Of a DNA stretch of 5,469 nt, positions 1 to 5,347 are shown piece after piece. Origin of the DNA: Sulfurospirillum sp. (GTDB lineage: Bacteria > Campylobacterota > Campylobacteria > Campylobacterales > QNZT01); the NCBI GenBank assembly GCA_003978455.1, contig QNZT01000042.1, positions 1-5,469 on the forward strand. The letters run 5' to 3'. The translations under genes and the position numbers were made by a program. How positions within the stretch are numbered: the stretch's first letter is position 1; each line of letters opens with the position of its first letter. The notes beneath the pieces are model-generated. The model was given only the letters and a program-made list of their open reading frames with translations, did not search any database and was not told where the DNA came from.

Positions 1-2089
1 CATTATTGTGCAGATCGAGATTGAGGTTTTGGATGACAAAATCTCTCTTCTGTCTGACAACAATCAAACCTAGCCCGGCGCCATGAAAGAAGTTTGCGAT
101 GATGGTTGTCAGGTTTTTGCCATCTTTTGAAAGTGTTCCCTGCAACACCACACCGCTTTGCATCATGATCGGTTCATCTGCTTTAACCGTTCCCGCGGGG
201 ATAGTGACAACACCGCCACCTTTGTGCGCAACCTCTTTCAGTACCTTGTTTATCGAAGATAGACTCAAGCCGGTGCTTTTTCGGATATTGACGCTGTTAA
301 ATCCTTTAAATCCAAAGCCGCTCTGAGCTTTTGCCCCCTCTTTGGGTGTGCCCTTCTGGGGGTTCTCTTTTTTCGGCTCAGTTTTTGGAGACTCTTTTCC
401 TTCATGCAGTATCTCATTTTGGATTGAGGCTATATCGAGCGTTTCATCTTCAGAAGCGATAAACTTCTCTTCCTGCTTTTGTGGAAAAAATCTGTTGTTG
501 TTGAGTACGATACCGTTTATCGAAGCAGGATTCTGGTTGTTGATCCCCTCTCTCGCATCGATCGTGATCGCATCGATAAAAGCATTTTGCGCCTCTTTTC
601 GGTTGTCAAAAATATTGTCGCTGATCTCGATATTTTGCGGTGGAAGATAGACTCTCTCAGCATTGCAGCCACTGTCACCGTCATAGATACCATAGGCGAC
701 GGCTATGTGTGTGTTGTAGTTTGATCTCTGTGGATTTTGCATATTCCACGAAAGAAACTGGTTGTGTTTGATCAGATGTGTCCAGTCACCTTTGGGCAAA
801 AATCCCCTTCTGCCGGTTCTCTTCTCCACAAAGAGATTGACCTTGCAGTCGGTATCGCCGTCATCATAGTAGTCATAGAGCTCACCCGAAGGATAATACC
901 CGCGAATAGCAAGATCATCATGAGAACCGTTTTTAAACTTTGAGTTTATTACCGCAAGATGCCACCCAAGCATATACCAGGCGTGCGACATCTGAGAGTT
1001 CGCGAAACTACAACCGTCCACCGTCCAGTCATGTGCATTGACACCCGAAAAGATACCCATCCAGAGATTGTTGAGTCTGAGATTTTTCATATAGACAAAT
1101 GCCGGTCCGTATCTGCCTGATGCGGGATTTCTCAAAAACTGCCTGTCACTATCGGTCGAACCGATCACTTCAAAATCTACAAAGTTGATATGGTGGTTGA
1201 TATTTTTTTCGCTGTTGTCACTGTAGAGCATAAAGGCAGCTTCGTCATCTTTGCCCAGAGGATAGATCTTTGCGCCTCTCTTATGTTCACCTTTGATCGT
1301 GACATGATGCACCCCTTTGGGAAAAGCGACATGCACATCATGATAGACTCCCTCTTTCAGGATCACCGTGCTGTTTGAGCTGAGATTTGCTACGGCATTT
1401 TCCAGTTCAGCAGCATTTGAGACGACGACTACTTTACCGTTGCCGTACACATCTGTTTTGCTTAAGTCAACAGAAGGGGTGTATGCCTTGGGATCTTTTG
1501 CCGCAGGGAGAGGTTGTCGTGGCGGTTGCTTTACTTCACCTGTCACAGGCACCTCCGCAGATACCGGTGTGACTTCCCAGTCATAAAAGAAGTAGTAGTA
1601 GCGTTTTGAACCTCTGTCGGAACTGACGATCTTTGCCAGATCGCCCACTTTGTAGGGGTAGCCGTTTACTTCTGTATTTCGGTAGAGACCTCTGTGGATA
1701 TCGGCTACCAGTCTGTAACCTCTTCCCTTCGGTACCCTGAAGTCAAGTACCGCACGGCTCTCACCGCCGGGAACGAAAACCTTTTTTTCAGCAATCACCC
1801 TGCCTTTGTGATCGAGTAGTGAAAAAACTCTCTCACCGGCATTGTCCTTTTCATTATATAGCTTGACAGATTTGAGGATAAAATCCTTTTTCGCATGAAA
1901 CTTCAATCCCCTTACGGCATCTTTATCTTCCCACGGATAGTAACCGCCTGCACCGCTGTTGTCACTTTTGGCACCTTTAAGAGCAAAAACCCTGCTGCTT
2001 TTTGACACAGAGACCGCCGAAGCATGTGCCACACCAAACGTCAGCATAGACGCCAAAACTATACTGATAGAAAATAAATGTTTTCTCAT
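1..2089 (-). CDS. Secreted parallel beta-helix (pectate-lyase-like) protein, 3' end outside the window
   Basis: Reads without a stop for 696 codons from ATG 2089-2087 to the window edge, so the C-terminus is missing. The start is set by a perfect AGGAGG at 2098-2103, 8 nt upstream. Residues 1-25 form a Sec signal peptide (MRKHLF, hydrophobic core, AHA/ASA cleavage site), so the product is exported. Residues about 33-173 are a beta-rich domain ending in an aromatic run (YYYFFYDWEV, 164-173). A Pro-rich linker follows (about 176-206). From about 220 to 550 there is a right-handed beta-helix with many Asn/Asp-rich turns and short rungs such as NIEISDNIFDN. A Lys/Pro/Glu-rich linker (about 566-590) leads to a second helix that opens with GGGVVTIPAGTV, typical of the pectate-lyase-3 superfamily. 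Such proteins bind or cleave polysaccharides, or act as adhesins. No catalytic residues can be assigned and the substrate is unknown. Fold confidence is high, function low. Confidence 0.9.
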   Translation of the reverse strand, partial: MRKHLFSISIVLASMLTFGVAHASAVSVSKSSRVFALKGAKSDNSGAGGYYPWEDKDAVRGLKFHAKKDFILKSVKLYNEKDNAGERVFSLLDHKGRVIAEKKVFVPGGESRAVLDFRVPKGRGYRLVADIHRGLYRNTEVNGYPYKVGDLAKIVSSDRGSKRYYYFFYDWEVTPVSAEVPVTGEVKQPPRQPLPAAKDPKAYTPSVDLSKTDVYGNGKVVVVSNAAELENAVANLSSNSTVILKEGVYHDVHVAFPKGVHHVTIKGEHKRGAKIYPLGKDDEAAFMLYSDNSEKNINHHINFVDFEVIGSTDSDRQFLRNPASGRYGPAFVYMKNLRLNNLWMGIFSGVNAHDWTVDGCSFANSQMSHAWYMLGWHLAVINSKFKNGSHDDLAIRGYYPSGELYDYYDDGDTDCKVNLFVEKRTGRRGFLPKGDWTHLIKHNQFLSWNMQNPQRSNYNTHIAVAYGIYDGDSGCNAERVYLPPQNIEISDNIFDNRKEAQNAFIDAITIDAREGINNQNPASINGIVLNNNRFFPQKQEEKFIASEDETLDIASIQNEILHEGKESPKTEPKKENPQKGTPKEGAKAQSGFGFKGFNSVNIRKSTGLSLSSINKVLKEVAHKGGGVVTIPAGTVKADEPIMMQSGVVLQGTLSKDGKNLTTIIANFFHGAGLGLIVVRQKRDFVIQNLNLDLHNN

Positions 2090-2097
2090 AGTAAAAT

Positions 2098-2103
2098 CCT
2101 CCT
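2098..2103 (-). promoter_or_regulatory. Ribosome binding site of the beta-helix gene
   Basis: AGGAGG on the minus strand, 8 nt before ATG 2089. It is a full anti-Shine-Dalgarno match and decides the start codon of a gene whose other end is not visible. Confidence 0.85.
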
Positions 2104-2213
2104 GTGATCATCGGAGGCATTTAAAAAGATAAGAATAGATCGCAGAGAGTCGATTTTTACATGAAATCAAGTATTTTAACTTTACTTTAAGTCTATGTGC
2201 AGTAAAATTCCAC

Positions 2214-2258
2214 ACTTGAAAAACAAGTACCACAAATCAGGAGAGAATCTGATCTTGT
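2214..2258. repeat. Overlapping inverted repeats that exclude each other
   Basis: ACTTG (2214-2218) and CAAGT (2224-2228) form a 5-bp hairpin with an A5 loop. The same CAAG can instead pair with CTTGT (2254-2258), stacked on an ATCAG (2236-2240) / CTGAT (2249-2253) stem. Only one of the two CAAG pairings can exist at a time. The region lies in the presumed leader, about 125-170 nt before the beta-helix start. The stems are short, so chance is possible. Confidence 0.3.
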
Positions 2259-2344
2259 AAAAATGCTTCAGGATCGCCAAATTCAGAGCATTTCAGATCA
2301 TTTTCTTCCCTGTACTATCTTACAATTTTTCTTATCAAAAATGA

Positions 2345-2350
2345 CCTCCT
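2345..2350 (-). promoter_or_regulatory. Orphan Shine-Dalgarno in the leader of the beta-helix gene
   Basis: A perfect AGGAGG on the minus strand, preceded by ACA as at the true start of the beta-helix gene. Six nt downstream is TTG (2336-2338), which begins an eight-codon frame ended by TAG (2315-2317). The same frame then reads on for 25 codons (2240-2314) to TGA. This may be a leader peptide, a decayed small gene, or chance. Confidence 0.35.
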
Positions 2351-2364
2351 GTTACGATTATGAA

Positions 2365-2385
2365 TTTTAAGAATATCTCTTAAAA
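2365..2385. repeat. 8-bp perfect inverted repeat in the leader
   Basis: TTTTAAGA (2365-2372), loop ATATC, TCTTAAAA (2378-2385). No T-run follows on either strand, so it is not a standard terminator. It sits about 30 nt downstream of the predicted minus-strand transcription start, where an operator or a weak leader hairpin would fit. AT-only content makes chance plausible. Confidence 0.4.
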
Positions 2386-2412
2386 AAACCTCGATTCTGA
2401 CACCGTAAAAGC

Positions 2413-2421
2413 AGTATAACA
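2413..2421 (-). promoter_or_regulatory. Candidate extended -10 promoter for the beta-helix gene
   Basis: The minus strand reads TGTTATACT: TATACT at 2413-2418 with an upstream TG. No clear -35 is seen. A start near 2406 would give a leader of about 315 nt before ATG 2089. The very AT-rich DNA upstream offers other possible -10 boxes, so this assignment is tentative. Confidence 0.35.
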
Positions 2422-2485
2422 AATAAAAGTAAATGAAACTATTTAATATTTTATAATAATTATTTAATTATTTTTATAAGATATA

Positions 2486-2563
2486 TCCAGGTAGCAGGTT
2501 AGGAAATGGAAGCGTAGTTCACCTGGACGTATGCCCGGCACTACGCAGAACTTAGCGTTAACT
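2486..2563. other. Compact structured element with two interlocked stems, unidentified
   Basis: About 78 bases of roughly 50% GC set in DNA that is far more AT-rich. TCCAGGT (2486-2492) is complementary to ACCTGGA (2521-2527), and GCGTAGT (2512-2518) to ACTACGC (2540-2546). The order a-b-a'-b' is that of an H-type pseudoknot, or of two mutually exclusive hairpins. Its right end reads GCAGAAC-TTAGC-GTTAACT, which recalls the AAC-N5-GTT simple site of integron attC, but no matching left half was found. Part of it (CGTAGTTCACCTGGA) also resembles the D-arm of a tRNA. Transcription and strand are unknown. Confidence 0.4.
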
Positions 2564-2567
2564 TTAT

Positions 2568-2600
2568 AAAAAAATGATCAAAAGAGCACCAAAGATGCTC
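2568..2600 (-). terminator. Rho-independent terminator of the rhomboid gene
   Basis: On the minus strand GAGCATC - TTT - GGTGCTC (2600-2584) forms a 7-bp stem with one G-U pair, followed by TTTT, a five-base break and TTTTTTT. It lies 71 nt after the rhomboid stop. On the plus strand the stem has a mismatch and no T-run, so it acts in one direction only. Confidence 0.75.
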
Positions 2601-2671
2601 CCCTTCATTATGTAATAGTCACGACATAGAACTTGAACCAAAGTTATAAAACAGAGTATCCGGCTTTCACC

Positions 2672-3181
2672 CTACACCAGATACCCCAGCAGCCACCCCA
2701 GCCCGAAACCGATCAGGTGCGCATACCAGGCGATCGGCACACCCATCAGAAGCGGTATGAAGCTGATGATCACGATCGAGACGACCAAACCGCCGCGCAG
2801 ATGCGGGTCTTTGAGCGCAAACCAGCCAAAGAGGACACTGATCGCTCCCGAAGCGCCGACGACATTGTGATCGAGTCCGAAGAACTTCATGAAGTAGATC
2901 GTCAGCAGCGATGTCACGACACCGCCGACCAGATAGATAAAGAGATATTTCAGATGGGCGTTGAGCTCTTTTTCCAGCAGATAACCGAACTGAAAAAGCA
3001 CGACCATATTCATCGCCAGGTGGCTCAGTGACGCGTGCATAAACATCGTCGTAAACGGCTGCCACCAGGCACCCTGAAAAAAGTAGGCATTCAAGCCGTA
3101 TTTCATGTGACTGACAGGATCCTGCGTCAGAAAAAAGACAATAATATTGATCGCGATAAGCAAGGGTGTGATAATAACCAT
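2672..3181 (-). CDS. Rhomboid-family intramembrane serine protease
   Basis: 169 residues, almost all membrane-embedded, with about six hydrophobic segments (roughly 2-19, 45-68, 77-97, 107-123, 130-147, 152-168). All hallmarks of an active rhomboid are present: HASLSHLAMN (49-58), matching the GlpG H-x8-N region (H49, H54, N58); the nucleophile in GASGAI (Ser111); and the catalytic His155 in AHLIGFGLG. It should cleave transmembrane segments of other inner-membrane proteins by a Ser-His dyad; substrates cannot be guessed. There is no cytosolic N-terminal domain, so this is a minimal form. An in-frame TAA at 3197-3199 excludes an upstream ATG start. No Shine-Dalgarno precedes ATG 3181, and a TACAAT box ends only 6 nt before it, so the mRNA may be leaderless or translation may be coupled to a frame ending at 3186. 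The long plus-strand frame over 2633-3031 is its shadow. Confidence 0.93.
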   Translation of the reverse strand: MVIITPLLIAINIIVFFLTQDPVSHMKYGLNAYFFQGAWWQPFTTMFMHASLSHLAMNMVVLFQFGYLLEKELNAHLKYLFIYLVGGVVTSLLTIYFMKFFGLDHNVVGASGAISVLFGWFALKDPHLRGGLVVSIVIISFIPLLMGVPIAWYAHLIGFGLGWLLGYLV

Positions 3182-3187
3182 ACAGCT

Positions 3188-3196
3188 ATTGTACCA
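3188..3196 (-). promoter_or_regulatory. Candidate extended -10 promoter of the rhomboid gene
   Basis: The minus strand reads TGGTACAAT, with TACAAT at 3188-3193. A weak TTGCTG at 3213-3218 could be the -35, with a 19-bp spacer. The predicted transcription start falls at or next to ATG 3181, which would make a leaderless message. Confidence 0.4.
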
Positions 3197-3299
3197 TTAT
3201 CCCTTTAATATCCAGCAAACTGCCGAGCATCTCGTCGATCGTTTTGACCGCAACGACATCGGTATCAACAGGCTGTTTTTGATGCTGTACAAATTTGGC

Positions 3300-3305
3300 T
3301 ATAAT
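3300..3305 (+). promoter_or_regulatory. Promoter -10 box of the CAP-domain gene
   Basis: A perfect TATAAT in the context TTTGGCTATAATAGC, a typical epsilonproteobacterial arrangement with no strong -35. A start near 3312 leaves a leader of about 14 nt, just enough for the AGGAG at 3316-3320. Confidence 0.65.
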
Positions 3306-3315
3306 AGCGCTTTTC

Positions 3316-3320
3316 AGGAG
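3316..3320 (+). promoter_or_regulatory. Ribosome binding site that fixes the CAP-gene start at 3326
   Basis: AGGAG lies 5 nt before ATG 3326. The in-frame GTG at 3320 overlaps its last base, so that GTG cannot use this site and is not the start. Confidence 0.75.
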
Positions 3321-3325
3321 TGAAT

Positions 3326-4585
3326 ATGCGCAGTTTACTACTCTTTTTTCTCATCACACTTCAGAGTGACGCCTTTTGGTTCAGCAAACCCGAACACAAA
3401 GTGATCGAAGTCAAAGCCCCGCCGCTCGATATATCTTACGAAAAGACGATGGCGCTAGAGTACCTCAACACCCTGCGCCAAAAAGCCGGTATGACACCCT
3501 ATGTGCCCTCCGCCATCCTCGAAAAAGCAGCCGATGCCCACGCACGCTATCTTATCGCAAATCATGCAAAGGGGCACTACGAAAGCCCCTCCCATAAAGG
3601 CTTTAGCGGCAAAACACCCACCGATCGCGCGCTTGCCGCCGGATACAGCGTCGGCATGATCACCGAAAATGTCTCTGTCAACGTCTTTGACTATAAAGCC
3701 TCCATAGACGGACTCTTTTCCGCCATCTACCATCGGTTCGGTTTTCTTGACTTTCAAAGCGATGAAATCGGCATCGGCATCACCCAAAATCCGAAAGACA
3801 CCAACCAAAACGCTTATGTGTACGATACGGGTATCTATGAACTCAACAAGCTTTGCAACACAAAAAGTTACAACGGAGAGGGAAAATACGTCTACAAAGT
3901 CTGTAAAGACCCCAGCCACCGTATCGCAAAATCCGCATTTCATGAAGCGTTGCAGATCCGAAAATCCCTCTCCAAGAAGATCGTGGTCTACCCCTATGAC
4001 AACCAGAAAGATATCCCGCCCGCATTTTATACCGAGTCTCCCGATCCCCTGCCTGACTACGATGTCAGCGGCTTTCCGATCAGCATCCAGTTCAACGACT
4101 ACTATTTTAAACACGCAAGGATCAAATCATTTCAACTCTTTGACGACAAAGGCAAAAAGATCACCGGACGTATCGTCACCTCCGCCAACGACCTGAATGC
4201 CCTTTTTACAGAAAACCAGTTCGCCCTCTTCCCCCTGAAAAGACTCGGCTACAACCAACGTTACAAAGTGGTTGTCACCTACCGCGCCGACGGCAAAAAC
4301 GGCACCATGATCTGGCATTTTCAGACCCGCAAACTCAAAAAGCCTTTTTTCGTCATCCACAAAAGAGAGACACGCATCACCATCCGCCCCCACACCACCT
4401 ACCAACTCTACTTTGTACCTGAAAACGAACACGACCTGCTCGCAGACCTGATCTTCCCCGCAGATGCCACGGTAAAGTTTCTGGACCAAAACACGATCCA
4501 GCTCCGACTGGACTCCGACAACACGAACGATTTTCAACTCAAAAGCGGAAAGAGAAAGGTTACGATCAAAGTGACAAAAAATTGA
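3326..4585 (+). CDS. Exported CAP-domain (SCP/PR-1-like) protein with an uncharacterised C-terminal region
   Basis: 419 residues from ATG 3326, chosen because AGGAG lies 5 nt upstream. Residues 1-16 form a short signal peptide (MRSLLLFFLITL then QSDA), so the product acts in the periplasm or outside. Residues about 40-172 form a CAP domain: ALEYLNTLRQKAGM (helix 1), AADAHARYL with His72, GHYE (83-86), TENVSVN (113-119), and YHRFGFLDFQSDEIGIGI, the His136 region. These match the family's His/Glu cavity residues, although the canonical GEN motif is TEN here. Cys177 and Cys193 could form a disulfide. Residues about 195-419 are beta-rich, with a strand pattern (NQRYKVVVTYR... MIWHFQTRK, about 310-335) resembling an Ig-like fold. 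I do not recognise that part. CAP proteins bind lipids or act in the cell envelope; no enzymatic role can be stated. The gene has its own promoter and diverges from the rhomboid gene. The long minus-strand frames inside it are shadows. Confidence 0.88.
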   Translation: MRSLLLFFLITLQSDAFWFSKPEHKVIEVKAPPLDISYEKTMALEYLNTLRQKAGMTPYVPSAILEKAADAHARYLIANHAKGHYESPSHKGFSGKTPTDRALAAGYSVGMITENVSVNVFDYKASIDGLFSAIYHRFGFLDFQSDEIGIGITQNPKDTNQNAYVYDTGIYELNKLCNTKSYNGEGKYVYKVCKDPSHRIAKSAFHEALQIRKSLSKKIVVYPYDNQKDIPPAFYTESPDPLPDYDVSGFPISIQFNDYYFKHARIKSFQLFDDKGKKITGRIVTSANDLNALFTENQFALFPLKRLGYNQRYKVVVTYRADGKNGTMIWHFQTRKLKKPFFVIHKRETRITIRPHTTYQLYFVPENEHDLLADLIFPADATVKFLDQNTIQLRLDSDNTNDFQLKSGKRKVTIKVTKN

Positions 4586-4595
4586 CCAAAATCAA
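4582..4595 (+). promoter_or_regulatory. FNR/DNR-type regulator box of the hemerythrin operon
   Basis: TTGAC-CAAA-ATCAA matches 9 of 10 positions of the Crp/Fnr-family consensus TTGAT-N4-ATCAA. Its centre (4588.5) lies 41.5 bp before the start expected from the -10 box at 4618-4623, which is the classical class II activator position. This also explains why no -35 is visible. The site overlaps the TGA stop of the CAP gene. The regulator (FNR, DNR or NssR-like) cannot be named from the sequence. Confidence 0.55.
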
Positions 4596-4617
4596 CATAT
4601 CTTCATAGAACTTGGAT

Positions 4618-4623
4618 TATACT
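4618..4623 (+). promoter_or_regulatory. Promoter -10 box of the hemerythrin operon
   Basis: TATACT in GGATTATACTTTCC. Transcription should start near 4630, leaving a leader of about 20 nt that carries the ribosome binding site AAGGA at 4640-4644. No -35 hexamer lies at the usual distance. Confidence 0.6.
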
Positions 4624-4624
4624 T

Positions 4625-4644
4625 TCCTTACTTAACTGTAAGGA
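4625..4644. repeat. 7-bp perfect inverted repeat over the start site and ribosome binding site
   Basis: TCCTTAC (4625-4631), spacer TTAACT, GTAAGGA (4638-4644). The right arm contains the Shine-Dalgarno AAGGA of the hemerythrin gene, and the left arm spans the predicted transcription start. It may be an operator for a second regulator. If transcription starts a few bases earlier than predicted, it could instead be a 5' hairpin masking the ribosome binding site. Confidence 0.4.
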
Positions 4645-4650
4645 TGGTAT

Positions 4651-5085
4651 ATGATTATTTCACACCACATGAAAGGTGAACACAGAGCTTGCGATACAGC
4701 ATTTGCCGATGCGGAAAAAGCTGTCATCGAAAACGATTTCGCCAAAGCACAAGATCTCTTCGTCAAGTTTGCGGAAGATACCCTCGGACACTTCGACAAA
4801 GAGGAGAAGATTCTCTTTCCCACATTTGAAGAGATCACCGGCTCCAAAGAGGGTCCGACCAACGTCATGCGGTACGAACATGAACAGATGCGCGAACTGA
4901 TCGGTCGGCTGGCGGGTGCCGTGGAGGAGAAGGACAAAGATGCCTACCTCTCTATCGCCGAGTCGCTGATGATCCTGATGCAGCAGCACAACATGAAAGA
5001 GGAGCAGATGCTCTATGCGATGTGCGACCGTGTGATCCCGCCGCAAACCAAAGAGGATACGGTAGAAAAACTCAAAGAGAGTTAA
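4651..5085 (+). CDS. Hemerythrin HHE-domain protein
   Basis: 144 residues, soluble and helical, with a single hemerythrin HHE cation-binding domain filling the protein. The diiron ligand pattern is complete: His11 (KGEHRACD), His47 with Glu51 (HFDKEEKILFP), His77 (RYEHEQM), and His113 with Glu117 (HNMKEEQMLY). Such proteins bind O2 or NO, or repair iron centres damaged by them; which of these applies cannot be told from sequence. Cys14 and Cys125 are not known ligands of the family. ATG 4651 follows AAGGA by 6 nt. It is the first gene of a probable operon: the DUF2249 gene starts 10 nt after its stop. Control by a Crp/Fnr-type factor is suggested by the box at 4582-4595. The minus-strand frames over it are shadows. 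Confidence 0.9.
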   Translation: MIISHHMKGEHRACDTAFADAEKAVIENDFAKAQDLFVKFAEDTLGHFDKEEKILFPTFEEITGSKEGPTNVMRYEHEQMRELIGRLAGAVEEKDKDAYLSIAESLMILMQQHNMKEEQMLYAMCDRVIPPQTKEDTVEKLKES

Positions 5086-5095
5086 GCGCCGCTTC

Positions 5096-5347
5096 ATGAA
5101 GAGGGTACTATTTGACGCCAGAGCACTCGAACACCCGCAGCCGCTGGAGCAAGGTGTACGACACCTGGCGCAGATGGATCATGAAAGCTATCTCCATATG
5201 ATCCACCGCAAAAACCCGCTGCCCCTGCTGCAAATGGCACAGGAACGGGGCTATCAGACACTTTCACAACAGGACGATGAAGGTGTTTGGCATATCCTCA
5301 TCACCAAAAATCCAAATATCCGGCTAAAGGAGCTGCCCGATGTTTAA
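5096..5347 (+). CDS. DUF2249 (TusA-like) domain protein
   Basis: 83 residues covering one DUF2249 domain, a relative of the TusA sulfur-carrier fold: an N-terminal strand (RVLFDARALE), then a helix after HPQPLEQ, a central strand, a second Pro motif (NPLPLLQMAQERGY, about 40-53) and a C-terminal strand (VWHILITKN). TusA carries its sulfur-transfer cysteine in CPxP; here the aligned motif is HPQP, with His13 in that place, and the protein has no cysteine, so sulfur transfer by the TusA route is unlikely. DUF2249 genes often lie next to hemerythrin and nitrogen-oxide respiration genes; the exact role is unknown. ATG 5096 is 10 nt after the hemerythrin stop and has no good Shine-Dalgarno of its own, so translation is probably coupled. 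Confidence 0.82.
   Translation: MKRVLFDARALEHPQPLEQGVRHLAQMDHESYLHMIHRKNPLPLLQMAQERGYQTLSQQDDEGVWHILITKNPNIRLKELPDV
5326..5332 (+). promoter_or_regulatory. Ribosome binding site of the membrane-protein gene
   Basis: AAAGGAG, 7 nt before ATG 5340, lies inside the last codons of the DUF2249 gene. It sets the start and shows that the two genes overlap. Confidence 0.75.

Larger units (their letters stand above)
2104..2485. other. AT-rich non-coding leader/intergenic region upstream of the beta-helix gene
   Basis: About 380 bases without a convincing gene. On the minus strand they form the probable promoter and long leader of the beta-helix gene: an extended -10 at 2413-2418, an 8-bp inverted repeat at 2365-2385, an orphan AGGAGG at 2345-2350, and overlapping short inverted repeats at 2214-2258. 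Two short minus-strand frames look somewhat protein-like (2237-2314 and 2182-2286) but lack a proper start. The stretch 2415-2485 is extremely AT-rich and could be a curved or UP-like element. No known riboswitch consensus was recognised. Confidence 0.6.
3186..3350 (-). other. Coding-like spacer, possible gene remnant, strand uncertain
   Basis: The minus strand is open for about 54 codons from after a TGA at 3351-3353 to TAG 3186-3188, and its final part (DEMLGSLLDIKGIMVQ) looks like an amphipathic protein tail. It has no ATG, GTG or TTG until the DEM methionine, and it stops 4 nt before the rhomboid start. The plus strand in the same codon register is also open (to TGA 3321-3323) and equally protein-like (HLVDRFDRNDIGINRLFLML), but it has no start with a ribosome binding site. 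It could be a decayed gene end, or chance from moderately GC-rich DNA. I do not call a gene. Confidence 0.3.

Noticed and set aside
99..1586. Several plus-strand frames of 61-102 codons
   Set aside because: All lie opposite the uninterrupted 696-codon beta-helix gene, which has a signal peptide and a perfect ribosome binding site.
2365..2385. The 8-bp repeat as a transcription terminator
   Set aside because: The stem is almost pure A/T and is not followed by a T-run on either strand.
2511..2551. A tRNA gene, because CGTAGTTCACCTGGA resembles a tRNA D-arm
   Set aside because: The D-stem cannot close, there is no anticodon stem-loop in place, and no T-arm or acceptor complement follows. At most it is a chance match or a remnant.
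2545..2563. A complete integron attC site
   Set aside because: Only the right half (AAC-N5-GTTAAC) is suggestive. No complementary left half with an RYYYAAC box was found, and no cassette gene or integrase is near.
2633..3031. A 132-codon plus-strand frame over the rhomboid gene
   Set aside because: The minus-strand frame carries the full rhomboid catalytic motifs and membrane segments. The plus-strand product is highly charged without recognisable features.
3320..3325. GTG at 3320 as start of the CAP protein, adding two residues
   Set aside because: The GTG overlaps the last base of the AGGAG that must serve as ribosome binding site. ATG 3326 has proper spacing.
3455..4114. A 219-codon open frame on the minus strand inside the CAP gene
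   Set aside because: It is antisense to a gene with signal peptide, CAP motifs, promoter and ribosome binding site. It has no domain I recognise, and codon bias in the sense gene explains the absence of stops.
4660..5097. A 145-codon minus-strand frame over the hemerythrin gene
   Set aside because: The sense gene has every diiron ligand and a ribosome binding site; the antisense frame has no recognisable domain.
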